Below are positions 52,886-61,575 of a stretch of DNA of 64,000 nucleotides, piece by piece. Numbering within the stretch: position 1 is the stretch's first letter; every line of letters begins with the position of its first letter. This stretch comes from Rugamonas apoptosis (GTDB lineage: Bacteria; Pseudomonadota; Gammaproteobacteria; Burkholderiales; Burkholderiaceae_D). The DNA is taken from assembly GCF_014042355.1 (NCBI RefSeq), contig NZ_JACEZU010000004.1:62001-126000 (forward strand), written 5' to 3'. Made by a program: the position numbers and the translations under genes. Below the pieces are notes generated by a model. The model did not search any database. It saw only the letters and a list, made by a program, of their open reading frames with translations, and was not told the origin of the DNA.

Positions 52886-53515
52886 TCAGCGCGCCAGTGG
52901 ATTGGGAGTCGGCTCCGCCACCTTGACCAGCAGGTTCTTGTCCATGTGGTGGAACGGTTCGTCCTTGCCACGGATCTCCATCACCGTGTCCTCCTCATAG
53001 CCCCAGGTGCCGTCATCGTGGATGGTGACCTTGATGCGGTATTCCGTCGTCTTGAAGCCGTATTCGAGGAAGGGATTGGAGCAGATGCCGTAGGTATCCT
53101 GTTCGCGGCGCGCCACCAGCTCGAAGCTCTTGGCATCGGCCGCCGCCTGGCCCGAGGCCATGGCGATCTGGCCGCGCGGGATGGCCAGGGTCTGGATCAC
53201 GGTGCCGGTGGCCGGTTCCCACAGCCAGTACCCCACCTGTTCGTGGTAAGTCTTGACCTGTTCCGGCTTGCTGATCAGGATCAGGTAGCGCAGGCCGTAG
53301 AACAGCTGGGGGCCATTGGTGACGGGGTCGATCGGCTGCAGCTCGATGCGTTCCACAAACGCCTGCTTGCGCGGCCCATCGGCCTTGGGTTTGATGTCCA
53401 GTCCCCGCTGGCCTTCCCACACGCCGGCCATCGGGCACAGCGGCCCCAGGTTGTCCAGAGTGTGGATGTCGATGTTGGATGGTTCGGTGTAGATATCCTG
53501 CGAAAATTCGCTCAT
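52886..53515 (-). CDS. Haem-binding beta-barrel / nitrobindin-like (FABP-like) protein
   Basis: A 209-residue soluble protein with the G-x-W-x-G motif (MAGVWEGQRGLD) at the start of a ten-strand barrel, as in nitrobindin and DUF1794 proteins. These bind haem or hydrophobic ligands. The expected C-terminal region (YGFKTTEYRIKVTIHDDGTWGYEEDTV) is present. I start at ATG 53515; the frame to 53578 runs into the LysR gene. Ligand and haem axial residue are not determined here. Confidence 0.6.
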   Translation of the reverse strand: MSEFSQDIYTEPSNIDIHTLDNLGPLCPMAGVWEGQRGLDIKPKADGPRKQAFVERIELQPIDPVTNGPQLFYGLRYLILISKPEQVKTYHEQVGYWLWEPATGTVIQTLAIPRGQIAMASGQAAADAKSFELVARREQDTYGICSNPFLEYGFKTTEYRIKVTIHDDGTWGYEEDTVMEIRGKDEPFHHMDKNLLVKVAEPTPNPLAR

Positions 53516-53574
53516 GCCTGCTGCCTTTCCTTGTTGGGCTCGATGGTGCGAGCTATTGTAGAGCAAGCGTGGCG

Positions 53575-54462
53575 TCATTGCCGCAGCCGTTCCAGAAACC
53601 AGCGCCCCGCCGGTCCGGGCGGCGCGTCCTTGCGGTACAGGGCGCGCATGGAAAACGCCGAACCGAAAGCCGGACCGCCTTCGATCGCCAGCGGCTGCAA
53701 GGTGCCGCGCGCCAGATCATCCTCCACCATATGGCGTGGCATGCTGCCCCAGCCCAGTCCCGCGCGCAGGAAGGCCAGTTTGGCGCCCAGGTCCGCCAGT
53801 CGCCATACCTGGGGCGACATCACGTTGAAGTCGCGCCCCTGCGTGAGGCTGGAACGGTCGGTCAGCACCAGTTGCACGTGGCGCGCCGCCTCCTGCACCG
53901 GCACCGGCCCGACCTCCCCGGCCAGCGGATGACAAGGCGCGACCACCAGCAGGGCCGGCACCTCAAGCAGGTATTCCGTACCGCATTCGGGCGGCAGATA
54001 CGGGAACGAGCCGACGATGCCGAGCCGGCAGCGGCCATCCAGCACCGGCTGCACCACGGCGCCCAGCGCCTCCACGTACAACCGCAGCGGCGTGCGCGGG
54101 AACTGCTGGTGGAAGGCGCCCACCGCCGCCGTCAGCGCGGCGATGGGGAACATCACGTCCACCGCCACCGCCAGTTCCGGCTCCAGTCCTTCGGCCAGCG
54201 TGCGGGCACGGGCCTTGAAGCTGTCCATGCTGCTGGCCGTGGCGCGCGCATCGTCCAGCAGCGCGCGGCCGGCCTCCGTCAGGCGCGGGTAGCGTCCGCT
54301 GCGGTCGAACAGGGCGAAACCGATTTGCTGCTCCAGGTTGGCCAGCGTCTGGCTGACGACGGATTGGGCGCGGCGCAGCTTGCGGCCGGCGGCGGAAAAG
54401 CTGCCTTCATCGGCGGCGGCGATGAAGGTGCGCAGTTGGTCGAGGGACATGGCGTCCAGCAT
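53575..54462 (-). CDS. LysR family transcriptional regulator
   Basis: A 295-residue LysR regulator. The N-terminal winged helix (LDQLRTFIAAADEGSFSAAGRKLRRAQSVVSQTLANLEQQIG) is clear, followed by a two-lobed effector domain. ATG 54462 has GGAG seven bases upstream; the longer frame to 54693 crosses the divergent doxX gene. It is divergent from doxX, with a 17-bp palindrome 12 bases before its start, so it probably controls both itself and doxX. Confidence 0.9.
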   Translation of the reverse strand: MLDAMSLDQLRTFIAAADEGSFSAAGRKLRRAQSVVSQTLANLEQQIGFALFDRSGRYPRLTEAGRALLDDARATASSMDSFKARARTLAEGLEPELAVAVDVMFPIAALTAAVGAFHQQFPRTPLRLYVEALGAVVQPVLDGRCRLGIVGSFPYLPPECGTEYLLEVPALLVVAPCHPLAGEVGPVPVQEAARHVQLVLTDRSSLTQGRDFNVMSPQVWRLADLGAKLAFLRAGLGWGSMPRHMVEDDLARGTLQPLAIEGGPAFGSAFSMRALYRKDAPPGPAGRWFLERLRQ

Positions 54463-54474
54463 GTATCGCTCCGA

Positions 54475-54491
54475 TAGATGGATTCCATCTA
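54475..54491. promoter_or_regulatory. LysR-type operator: 17-bp perfect palindrome
   Basis: TAGATGG-ATT-CCATCTA spans 54475-54491, in the gap between the divergent LysR and DoxX genes. Its dyad and T-N-A ends fit a LysR recognition box. An AT-rich stretch AAATATATAG follows immediately and may hold the doxX -10. Confidence 0.6.
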
Positions 54492-54586
54492 AATATATAG
54501 GCTTCCGCGATACACGTCCAGCGCCTACCATGCAGTCATCGGATCGCACAACGCGCTCCACAACGGAAACCACCAAGGAGATCGCC

Positions 54587-55006
54587 ATGAACAACGCCAA
54601 CACCACTACCCTGCCCCTGATCAGCCGCCTGCTGATGGCCACCATCTTCGTCTTCAGTGGCCTGGGCAAGATCGCCGCGCCGGCGGCCACCATCGGCTAC
54701 ATCGGCGCCATGGGCCTGCCTTTCCCAACGTTGGGACTGCTCGGCGCCATCGTGATCGAAGTCGGTGGCGGGCTGCTGTTGGTGGCCGGCCTGCAAACGC
54801 GTGCCACGGCGCTGGTGCTGGCCGGGTTCTCGCTGGTGACGGGCTTGATCTTCCACCACGCCATCGGTGACCAGAACCAACTGATCCACCTGCTGAAAAA
54901 CATCGCCATGGCCGGTGGCCTGCTGCAGATCGCCGCCTACGGTGCCGGCAGCCTCAGTCTGGATGCGCGCCGGGGCGGCACGCTGGTGGGCCGCGCACTG
55001 CCTTAA
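54587..55006 (+). CDS. DoxX family membrane protein
   Basis: A 139-residue protein with four hydrophobic segments. The N-terminal LLMATIFVFSGLGKI block is the DoxX signature. AAGGAG lies six bases before the ATG. DoxX proteins are small membrane proteins linked to redox or quinone chemistry and stress; no enzyme activity is visible. It is divergent from the LysR regulator, so its inducer is probably that regulator's effector. Confidence 0.87.
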   Translation: MNNANTTTLPLISRLLMATIFVFSGLGKIAAPAATIGYIGAMGLPFPTLGLLGAIVIEVGGGLLLVAGLQTRATALVLAGFSLVTGLIFHHAIGDQNQLIHLLKNIAMAGGLLQIAAYGAGSLSLDARRGGTLVGRALP

Positions 55007-55072
55007 GGACCAAGCGACGAGCTGGCGACTACGCCGATGGCACTGAGCGCAGCAATATGTAGGCCGCGCCGG

Positions 55073-56041
55073 CTACAAGTCGATTTCCATGCCGTCGTAA
55101 GCCGACAAAACCTCCAGCGGCGCTTCGCCCGTCACCTCGGCGTAGCGCCGCGTTTCTTCCAGCACCCGCTCGATCTGGGTGTCGCCCTGCACCGGCTCGT
55201 GATGGAACAGGCAGAGTTTGTGCACCCCGGCCAGCTGGCACAGCTCCACTCCCACCACATTGCTCGAATGACCCCAGTCGGCCTTGACGGAAATGGCGTC
55301 GGCCAATGAATACATGGCGTCGAAGATCACCAGGTCGGCGTCGCGGAAGAATTCCACGAACGCCAGGCGCTGGGCCATGTCGTCCAGCCGGTGTTCCGAA
55401 TCCGTACTGTAGACCAGCGCGTGGCGGCCATGCTCCAGCCGGTAGCCGTAGGAATCGCCGCCATGCAACTGGCGCATGGCCGTCACCCGCAGGCCGTCGA
55501 TCTCGACGGGGATGCCCGGCGTCATCATGCGAAATTCGATATGGGCGGCCATCTGTTCAAAGCGGACCGGAAAGCTGATCGGTTCCTGCTGGCGCCGGAA
55601 CGCCTGCTCCAGCTCCGCATGGCAGCCGTAGATGATGATACGGTTGCCGGGAATGTAGGCCGGGGTGAAGAACGGGAAGCCCATGATGTGGTCCCAGTGC
55701 AGATGGGACATGAACACGTGGTAGGTCTGTGGGTGGTCGCGGCCGTAACGGGCCAGCTTGGCACCGGCCAGCGCCCGCGCGCCCGAGCCCAGGTCCAGTA
55801 TCACATGCTGGCGGCTGCTGGCAGGATCCCACACCTCCACTTCCACGCAGCTCGAATTGCCGCCATAAGTGCCGCGCACGTCGAACGGCAATTCCCGGTC
55901 CACATAGGCGGCGACCTTGTCCGGCGTGTCCAGCCCGCGGCCGATGGCGCCTTCCAGCGCGGCCACCAGCTTGGCGCGTACCTGGGCCTGGTTCAACGCC
56001 ACGGGCAGCGAACCACGCGCGCCCCAGATCCTCGCCTTCAT
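55073..56041 (-). CDS. MBL-fold metallo-hydrolase
   Basis: A 322-residue enzyme with the zinc motif SHLHWDHIMGF (HxHxDH) and further ligands in YSTDSEH, a second aspartate in FDAMYSL, and HHEP. The N-terminal KARIWGARGSLPVA and RGTYGGNSSCVEV blocks are those of RNase Z-like and phosphodiesterase-like MBL proteins of the GARGS group. The substrate is unknown; a cyclic nucleotide or phosphodiester is possible. It is divergent from the purine permease gene. Confidence 0.87.
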   Translation of the reverse strand: MKARIWGARGSLPVALNQAQVRAKLVAALEGAIGRGLDTPDKVAAYVDRELPFDVRGTYGGNSSCVEVEVWDPASSRQHVILDLGSGARALAGAKLARYGRDHPQTYHVFMSHLHWDHIMGFPFFTPAYIPGNRIIIYGCHAELEQAFRRQQEPISFPVRFEQMAAHIEFRMMTPGIPVEIDGLRVTAMRQLHGGDSYGYRLEHGRHALVYSTDSEHRLDDMAQRLAFVEFFRDADLVIFDAMYSLADAISVKADWGHSSNVVGVELCQLAGVHKLCLFHHEPVQGDTQIERVLEETRRYAEVTGEAPLEVLSAYDGMEIDL

Positions 56042-56234
56042 GGCGCTCTCCCTGTTCTATCCGCCTGCCCGTGCCGCTCTCGCTTCATCGTCGCATCGCC
56101 TGCTGGTTGCGGCCACATGCAGGTGTACATGTCTCATCCGCGTAGGAGAAAGTGTAGCAAATGCGAGCCCCGCGCCGCCAGCGATTCGGTGCGGTGGCGG
56201 CGCCAAGGCGGCCCGCTGCTTGTCAATAAGCCAT

Positions 56235-56262
56235 TTTTGAGGAAGGCGCATCGTGCTATGCT
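56235..56262 (+). promoter_or_regulatory. Extended -10 promoter of the purine permease gene
   Basis: TTTTGA (56235-56240) and TATGCT (56257-56262) are spaced by 16 bases, and TG lies one base before the -10. An ATG inside this -10 (56258) is therefore unlikely to be a start codon. Confidence 0.45.
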
Positions 56263-56314
56263 CTCGCCTCCCCGCGCCGGCGCGGGTCCGACCGATCAAG
56301 ACCCGGAGTATATT

Positions 56315-57613
56315 TTGAACTTCCTGCAGAGCTTCTTCAGGCTGAAAGAGAACGGCACCAGCGTGCGCACCGAAGTGGTGGCCGGCGTGACGACCTTCCT
56401 CACCATGGCCTACATCATCTTCGTCAACCCCAGCATCCTGGGCGACGCGGGCGTGCCCAAGGAAGCCGTGTTCGTGGCCACCTGCTTCGCGGCGGCGCTG
56501 GGCACCATCATCATGGGCCTGTACGCCAACTACCCGATCGCCATGGCGCCGGGCATGGGCTTGAACGCCTATTTCGCCTATGCCGTCGTGTTGGGCATGG
56601 GTATCTCGTGGCAGGCCGCGCTGGGCGCCGTGTTCATTTCCGGCTGCCTGTTCGTGCTGGTCAGCCTGCTGGGGGTACGGGAGCAGATCGTCAACGGCAT
56701 TCCGCACTCGCTGCGCACCGCCATCACGGTGGGCCTGGGCCTGTTCCTGGCGCTGATCGCGTTGAAGAGCGCCGGTATCGTGGTGGCCAATCCCGCCACC
56801 CTGGTGGGCGTGGGCGACCTGCACCAGCCGTCCACCATCATGGCGATTTGCGGCTTCATGCTGATCGTCACGCTTGACCGGTTGAAAGTGACGGGCGCCA
56901 TCCTGATCGGCATCGTCGCCGTGACGGTGATGAGCTTCTTCTTTGGCGGCAATACCTTCCACGGCCTGGTGTCGATGCCGCCGGCCATCGAGCCCACGCT
57001 GCTCAAGCTGGACCTGCAAGGCGCGTTCTCGGTCGGCCTGCTCAACGTGGTGCTGGTGTTCTTCCTGGTCGAGCTGTTCGACGCCACCGGCACCCTGATG
57101 GGCGTGGCCAGCCGCGCCGGCCTGCTGGTGGGCGGCAAGATGGAACGCCTGAACAAGGCCTTGCTGGCCGACAGCTGCGCCATCGTGGCCGGTTCCATGC
57201 TGGGCACGTCGAGCACCACGGCCTACATCGAAAGCGCGGCCGGGGTGCAGGCGGGCGGGCGCACCGGCCTCACGGCGCTGGTGGTGGCGGCATTGTTCCT
57301 GGCCAGCCTGTTCATCGCCCCGATCGCCGGCGTGGTGCCGGCCTACGCGACGGCGCCTGCCCTGCTGTATGTGGCCTGCTTGATGCTGCGCGACCTGACG
57401 GAAGTGGACTGGAGCGACAGCACGGAGAGCGTGCCAGCCGCCATCACGGCCCTGCTGATCCCGTTCACCTACTCGATCGCCCACGGCATCGCGTTCGGCT
57501 TCATCACCTACGCCGCGCTCAAGCTGGCCACCGGCCAGGCACGCAAGGTCAAACCGATTGTCTGGCTGATCGCCGCAGTCTTCCTGTTCAAGTACGCTTA
57601 CTTGAAGGCATAA
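56315..57613 (+). CDS. NCS2 (AzgA-type) purine permease
   Basis: A 432-residue permease with 12-14 hydrophobic segments. Blocks typical of the AzgA branch are KENGTSVRTEVVAGVTTFLTMAYIIFVNP and GMGLNAYFAYAVV, and the mid-region motif FLVELFDATGTLMGVASRAG. These carry adenine, guanine or hypoxanthine. I start at TTG 56315, six bases after GGAG, because homologues begin MNFLQSFF and the upstream ATG lies in the promoter. It converges with, and slightly overlaps, the ACT-domain gene. Confidence 0.9.
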   Translation: MNFLQSFFRLKENGTSVRTEVVAGVTTFLTMAYIIFVNPSILGDAGVPKEAVFVATCFAAALGTIIMGLYANYPIAMAPGMGLNAYFAYAVVLGMGISWQAALGAVFISGCLFVLVSLLGVREQIVNGIPHSLRTAITVGLGLFLALIALKSAGIVVANPATLVGVGDLHQPSTIMAICGFMLIVTLDRLKVTGAILIGIVAVTVMSFFFGGNTFHGLVSMPPAIEPTLLKLDLQGAFSVGLLNVVLVFFLVELFDATGTLMGVASRAGLLVGGKMERLNKALLADSCAIVAGSMLGTSSTTAYIESAAGVQAGGRTGLTALVVAALFLASLFIAPIAGVVPAYATAPALLYVACLMLRDLTEVDWSDSTESVPAAITALLIPFTYSIAHGIAFGFITYAALKLATGQARKVKPIVWLIAAVFLFKYAYLKA

Positions 57614-57945
57614 AGCGCAGCAGTCTCGCACTGCCGATCCGGTTCAGGCCGCTCGCCTGAACCGGTGCTCGCCTCGCCGGCCACCAGCGCCGGCGTTTCC
57701 CGGATCGCCAGGATACCGATCACGTTGTGCAGCCGCTGGCGGCATAACAGCAGCGCGCCTTCCTCTTCCGATGCGATCCGCATCGACACCTCCAGTCCAC
57801 CCAGCCCGCCCGTCGTGCGCAAGCTGCGCAAATCCAGTCCCAACCGCCGAACAATGGCCAGCGCGCCTTCCAACGTGCCGATGGCGCCATCGGCCTCGAT
57901 GCGGAAGCGGAATGTCTTTTGGTGCAATGTTGCGGAGGTAGTCAT
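57598..57945 (-). CDS. Small ACT-domain protein
   Basis: A 115-residue protein with one ACT-like fold (FRFRIEADGAIGTLEGALAIVRRLG, then LRTTGGLGGLEVSM, and a second alpha-beta unit). It resembles the regulatory subunit of acetolactate synthase (IlvM/IlvH type) but no synthase gene is adjacent. ACT domains bind amino acids. It is divergent from the Lrp/AsnC gene, which could sense the same amino acid. The last codons overlap the permease gene's 3' end and a hairpin. Starts at ATG 57945. Confidence 0.6.
   Translation of the reverse strand: MTTSATLHQKTFRFRIEADGAIGTLEGALAIVRRLGLDLRSLRTTGGLGGLEVSMRIASEEEGALLLCRQRLHNVIGILAIRETPALVAGEASTGSGERPEPDRQCETAALYAFK
57639..57665. terminator. Perfect 11-bp hairpin downstream of the purine permease
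   Basis: CCGGTTCAGGC (57639-57649) pairs perfectly with GCCTGAACCGG (57655-57665) around a five-base loop. It starts 26 bases after the permease stop and lies inside the last codons of the ACT gene on the other strand. There is no T-tract. Confidence 0.45.
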
Positions 57946-57951
57946 GCGAGA

Positions 57952-57957
57952 ACTATA
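57952..57957 (-). promoter_or_regulatory. -10 element (TATAGT) for the ACT-domain gene
   Basis: TATAGT on the minus strand ends seven bases before the A of ATG 57945, predicting a leaderless transcript. No clear -35 is seen. Confidence 0.35.
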
Positions 57958-58031
57958 CCCGCCAAGGTGAGGAATAGGCTCCCATACTTTGCCGCCATTC
58001 CCCATGCTAACAGAAGAATCTTCCCTTTGGA

Positions 58032-58047
58032 TATAATTCCTGGGAAT
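58032..58047 (+). promoter_or_regulatory. Lrp-gene promoter -10 with adjoining palindrome
   Basis: A perfect TATAAT lies at 58032-58037, overlapping a small palindrome ATTCC-TG-GGAAT (58036-58047). The predicted start is about 28 bases before the Lrp ATG. The palindrome may be an autoregulatory site. Confidence 0.4.
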
Positions 58048-58071
58048 AATCATCCTCTTTGACCGGAATCC

Positions 58072-58542
58072 ATGGAAGAGCACCACCAACTCGACGAAAT
58101 CGACCGCCGCATCCTGCGCGAACTGCGCCTGGACGGGCGCCTGAGCAACACCAAACTGGCGGAGAAAGTGGGCCTGTCCACCACGCCATGCTGGAACCGG
58201 GTGCGGGCGCTGGAGGAACAGGGCGTGATCGAAGGCTACACCGCACTGCTCAGCCAGCAGTCACTCGGCTATCCCGACACCGTCATTATCGAAGTGACGC
58301 TGGATCGCCACGATGACGACATTTTCGAAAAGTTCGGCCAGGCCCTGGCCGATCTGCCGGAAGTGATGGAAGCCTATCTGCTGACCGGGGAATATGACTA
58401 CCTGATCAAGGTGGCCGTGGCGGGCACGGCGGGCTACGAGGAATTCCTGCGCCGCAAGCTGTACAAGCTGCCGGGACTGCGCCACAGCCGCTCCACCTTT
58501 GTGCTGCGTTGCCTGAAGCGCAGCTATTCCGTGGTGCCATGA
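58072..58542 (+). CDS. Lrp/AsnC family transcriptional regulator
   Basis: A 156-residue regulator. The helix-turn-helix is LDEIDRRILRELRLDGRLSNTKLAEKVGLSTTPCWNRVRALEEQG, and the C-terminal RAM domain ends with the ligand-binding loop GEYDYLIKVAV. It senses an amino acid; which one is unknown. It is divergent from the ACT-domain gene, 126 bases away, which it may control together with itself. The ATG has only a weak ribosome site. Confidence 0.92.
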   Translation: MEEHHQLDEIDRRILRELRLDGRLSNTKLAEKVGLSTTPCWNRVRALEEQGVIEGYTALLSQQSLGYPDTVIIEVTLDRHDDDIFEKFGQALADLPEVMEAYLLTGEYDYLIKVAVAGTAGYEEFLRRKLYKLPGLRHSRSTFVLRCLKRSYSVVP

Positions 58543-58718
58543 GCTGGTGGGGCGGCCATACAACACCCGTGCGCCCGTGCCGGGGCTGAGTCGTCAAATG
58601 ATAATTGATTGGCGGTAAATGATAAGCGGCAATCCTCCTTGCCGGAACAGAATGAATCTCAAGGAATCAAGTATAGGTTCCATCACGATACATAACGTTC
58701 CACTCAGGAGACACACGC

Positions 58719-60440
58719 ATGGTCAAGGATTTCTACCTGCGCTGCGCAGCGGCGGTAGGTAAGCTCAACATAGGATTACGACTGACGATGGGCTTCGGCC
58801 TGACCATGGTGCTGCTGGTGGCCATGATCGGCGTCGCCCTGCTGGCGATGGCCGGCATGCAGCAGCGGATCGACAATATCCTGCAGGATCAATATCGCAA
58901 CGTGACCCAGGCCAACGAAGTGAAATACGACGTGGCCGTGATCCACCAATTGCTGCGCAGCGCCATCATCGCCGCCGAATACCAGGGCGAAAAAGCGGTG
59001 CTGGGGCAGATCCGCCCCATCCGCGAGCGCAACGCGGCGCGGTTGAAGGCCTTCCAGTCCACCCTGCACGCCCCGGCCGACAAGCGGGCGCTGGACGACA
59101 TCCTCAAAGCCAGCCAGGCCGACCAGGCTAACCAGACGGAACTGTTCCAGCTGCTGACCGCGGGCAGCCTGACGGAAGCGAAGAGCATGCTCAACGCGAC
59201 GATGCGGTTATCGGAACAGGAATTCGTGCAAGCGCTGCAGACGCTGGTCAAGCTGCAGTCCGAGCACATGGCGCAGGAATCGGCCCTGTCCAACGCGGCC
59301 TACGCCAGCGCCCGCCTGCAGTTGCTGCTGATGGGAGCGGCCGCGCTGGGCCTGGGCAGTATCGGCGCCTGGCTGCTGGTGCGCGGCTTGCTGCGCGAAC
59401 TGGGCTGCGAACCGCGCGAAGCGAGCCGCATCGCCAGCCGCATCGCGGACGGCGACCTGACGGTGCAGATCGCCCACCGCCGCCGCAGCGACGACAGCCT
59501 GCTGGCCGCGCTGGAAACCATGCGCGACAAGCTGGCCGACCTGGTCAGCCAGGTGCGCGGCGCCACCGACCAGATCGCCACCAGTTCGGCCGAAATCGCC
59601 GGCGGCAACCAGGAACTGTCGCACCGCACGGAACAGCAGGCCGGTTCGCTGGAGGAGACGGCCGCCTCGATCGAGGAACTGACGGGCACCGTCAAGCAGA
59701 ACGCCGACCATGCCCACCTCGCCAACGACCTGGCCATCAAGGCGTCGAGCGTGGCCACCGAGGGCGGCAATGTGGTGGGCCGCGTGGTGCAGACCATGTC
59801 GGCGATTAATGCCGCCTCGTCCAGGATCAGCGACATCATCGGCGTGATCGACGGGATCGCCTTCCAGACCAATATCCTGGCCTTGAACGCGGCCGTGGAA
59901 GCGGCCCGCGCCGGCGAACAGGGACGCGGTTTCGCCGTGGTGGCGACGGAAGTGCGCAGCCTGGCCCAGCGCAGCGCTTCAGCCGCCCATGAGATCAAGG
60001 CGCTGATCAACGATTCCGTGGCCCAGGTCCAGCTGGGCAGCACGCTGGTGGCCGACGCCGGCGTGACCATGACGGCCATCGTCGCCAGCGTCAAGCGCGT
60101 GACGGACATCATGGGCGACATCATGGCGGCCAGCGAGGAGCAGAGCTCCGGTATCGAACAGGTCAACTCGGCCATCATGGACATCGACGGCGTGACCCAG
60201 CAGAACGCGGCGCTGGTGGAACAGGCTGCGGCAGCGGCGGCATCCATGCAGGACCAGGCCGGCCAGTTGGCGGAACTGGTGAGCATCTTCAAGCTGCCCG
60301 GCGAGAGAGCGCGCGCGATGGGGCATGCGACGGGCCACGCGACGGGGCACGCGATGGGACGCCAGACAGTGCGCGAGACTGTGCGCACCTCGGCCACCAT
60401 CGCCCCGTTGCGCACACGGAGTCAACGCCGGCTGGCGTGA
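58719..60440 (+). CDS. Methyl-accepting chemotaxis protein
   Basis: A 573-residue chemoreceptor with TM1 at about 25-45, a four-helix-bundle sensor domain of normal size (about 45-195), TM2 near 200-220, HAMP and an intact signalling hairpin ([28 protein letters not shown] core). The C-terminal tail has short repeats of the [13 protein letters not shown] type and ends RRLA, without a CheR tether. CAGGAG lies just upstream of the start. Ligand unknown. Confidence 0.92.
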   Translation: MVKDFYLRCAAAVGKLNIGLRLTMGFGLTMVLLVAMIGVALLAMAGMQQRIDNILQDQYRNVTQANEVKYDVAVIHQLLRSAIIAAEYQGEKAVLGQIRPIRERNAARLKAFQSTLHAPADKRALDDILKASQADQANQTELFQLLTAGSLTEAKSMLNATMRLSEQEFVQALQTLVKLQSEHMAQESALSNAAYASARLQLLLMGAAALGLGSIGAWLLVRGLLRELGCEPREASRIASRIADGDLTVQIAHRRRSDDSLLAALETMRDKLADLVSQVRGATDQIATSSAEIAGGNQELSHRTEQQAGSLEETAASIEELTGTVKQNADHAHLANDLAIKASSVATEGGNVVGRVVQTMSAINAASSRISDIIGVIDGIAFQTNILALNAAVEAARAGEQGRGFAVVATEVRSLAQRSASAAHEIKALINDSVAQVQLGSTLVADAGVTMTAIVASVKRVTDIMGDIMAASEEQSSGIEQVNSAIMDIDGVTQQNAALVEQAAAAAASMQDQAGQLAELVSIFKLPGERARAMGHATGHATGHAMGRQTVRETVRTSATIAPLRTRSQRRLA

Positions 60441-60543
60441 GCGGCCAGAACCTGTATCATCGATGCCCTGAACAAAGGCGGGGACGGCGTGGTGCACGGT
60501 GCGGCCACGCGCGCCCGCCAGCCCCCCAGGAGGATACGGTTAC

Positions 60544-61452
60544 ATGGCGCGCGACAATATCAATGACATTCTGGTGTTCCTGGCCGTGGCCCGGGAACGC
60601 AGCTTCACCCGCGCCGCCGCCAAACTGGGGCTGACCCAGTCCGCCCTCAGCCACATCATCCGCTCGCTGGAAACCCGGCTCGGCGTGCGCCTGCTCACGC
60701 GCACCACGCGCAGTGTGTCGCCCACCGAGGCGGGCGAACGGTTGCTGCAGAACGTCGCTCCGCGCATCGAGGAGATCGAAGCGGAGATCGCCGCCGTCAG
60801 CGACCTGGGTGACAAGCCGGCCGGCACGGTACGTATCACTGCCATTGATTATGTGGCCGATACCGTACTGTGGCCGCGCATCGCACCGCTGCTGCGCGCC
60901 TATCCGGACCTGCATGTGGAGATCAGTTCCGATTACCGGCTGGTCGATATCGCGGCCGAACGGTATGACATCGGCGTGCGCTATGGCGACCAGGTGGACA
61001 AGGACATGATCGCCGTGCGCCTGACGCCAGAAGTGCCGATGGTGATCGTGGGCGCGCCGGCCTATTTCGCGCACCGCCCCACGCCCGCTTCGCTGCAGGA
61101 CCTCATGCGCCACAACTGCATCGTGCTGCGCATGCCCACCAGCGGCGCCGTCTACGCCTGGGAGCTGCTGGACCAGGGGCGGCCGGTCGAGGCGCGGGTA
61201 CGCGGCCAGGCCATGTTCACCAGCGTCTACCCGATGCGCGACGCCGCGCTGGACGGCAACGGCCTGGCATTCCTGCCCGAGAGCATGGTGGCCGACCACC
61301 TGCGCGCCGGCCGGCTGGTCAGCGTGATGCGGGACTGGTGCCCGGCGTTTGAGGCACTGCATGCCTACTATCCCAGCCGCCGCAACAGCTCGCGCGCACT
61401 GGCGCTGGTGATCGATGCGATCCGATTCAAGGACGGCGCCGCCAGCCGATAA
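60544..61452 (+). CDS. LysR family transcriptional regulator
   Basis: A 302-residue LysR regulator. The helix-turn-helix segment is DILVFLAVARERSFTRAAAKLGLTQSALSHIIRSLETRLG, and the effector domain has the ITAIDYVADTVLWPRI and LDGNGLAFLPESMV strands. AGGAGG lies about ten bases before ATG 60544. It converges with the alcohol dehydrogenase gene. It is of the short-chain-dehydrogenase-regulator (CrgA-like) group by look, but the target is unknown. It is not PhcA-like in length. Confidence 0.9.
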   Translation: MARDNINDILVFLAVARERSFTRAAAKLGLTQSALSHIIRSLETRLGVRLLTRTTRSVSPTEAGERLLQNVAPRIEEIEAEIAAVSDLGDKPAGTVRITAIDYVADTVLWPRIAPLLRAYPDLHVEISSDYRLVDIAAERYDIGVRYGDQVDKDMIAVRLTPEVPMVIVGAPAYFAHRPTPASLQDLMRHNCIVLRMPTSGAVYAWELLDQGRPVEARVRGQAMFTSVYPMRDAALDGNGLAFLPESMVADHLRAGRLVSVMRDWCPAFEALHAYYPSRRNSSRALALVIDAIRFKDGAASR

Positions 61453-61575
61453 CCGCAGGCCGCTAGCCGTTGGCCGTTGGCCAGCACGCCCGCCCTCCCC
61501 GTCGCTCCTGCGCGTGCGGCCAACGCCGCGAACAGCGCGGCGACCAGCCGGTTCAGGAGTCATGTTTTACACGCT

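Noticed and set aside
56042..56314. A purine riboswitch before the purine permease gene, or a preQ1 riboswitch near queE
   Set aside because: The leaders are short or show no conserved core pairing; an ordinary promoter explains the permease leader.
53575..61452. Either LysR gene (53575-54462 or 60544-61452) as PhcA, the output regulator of the Phc system
   Set aside because: Both are about 295-302 residues, shorter than PhcA, and each has its own local target context. No motif supports the link.
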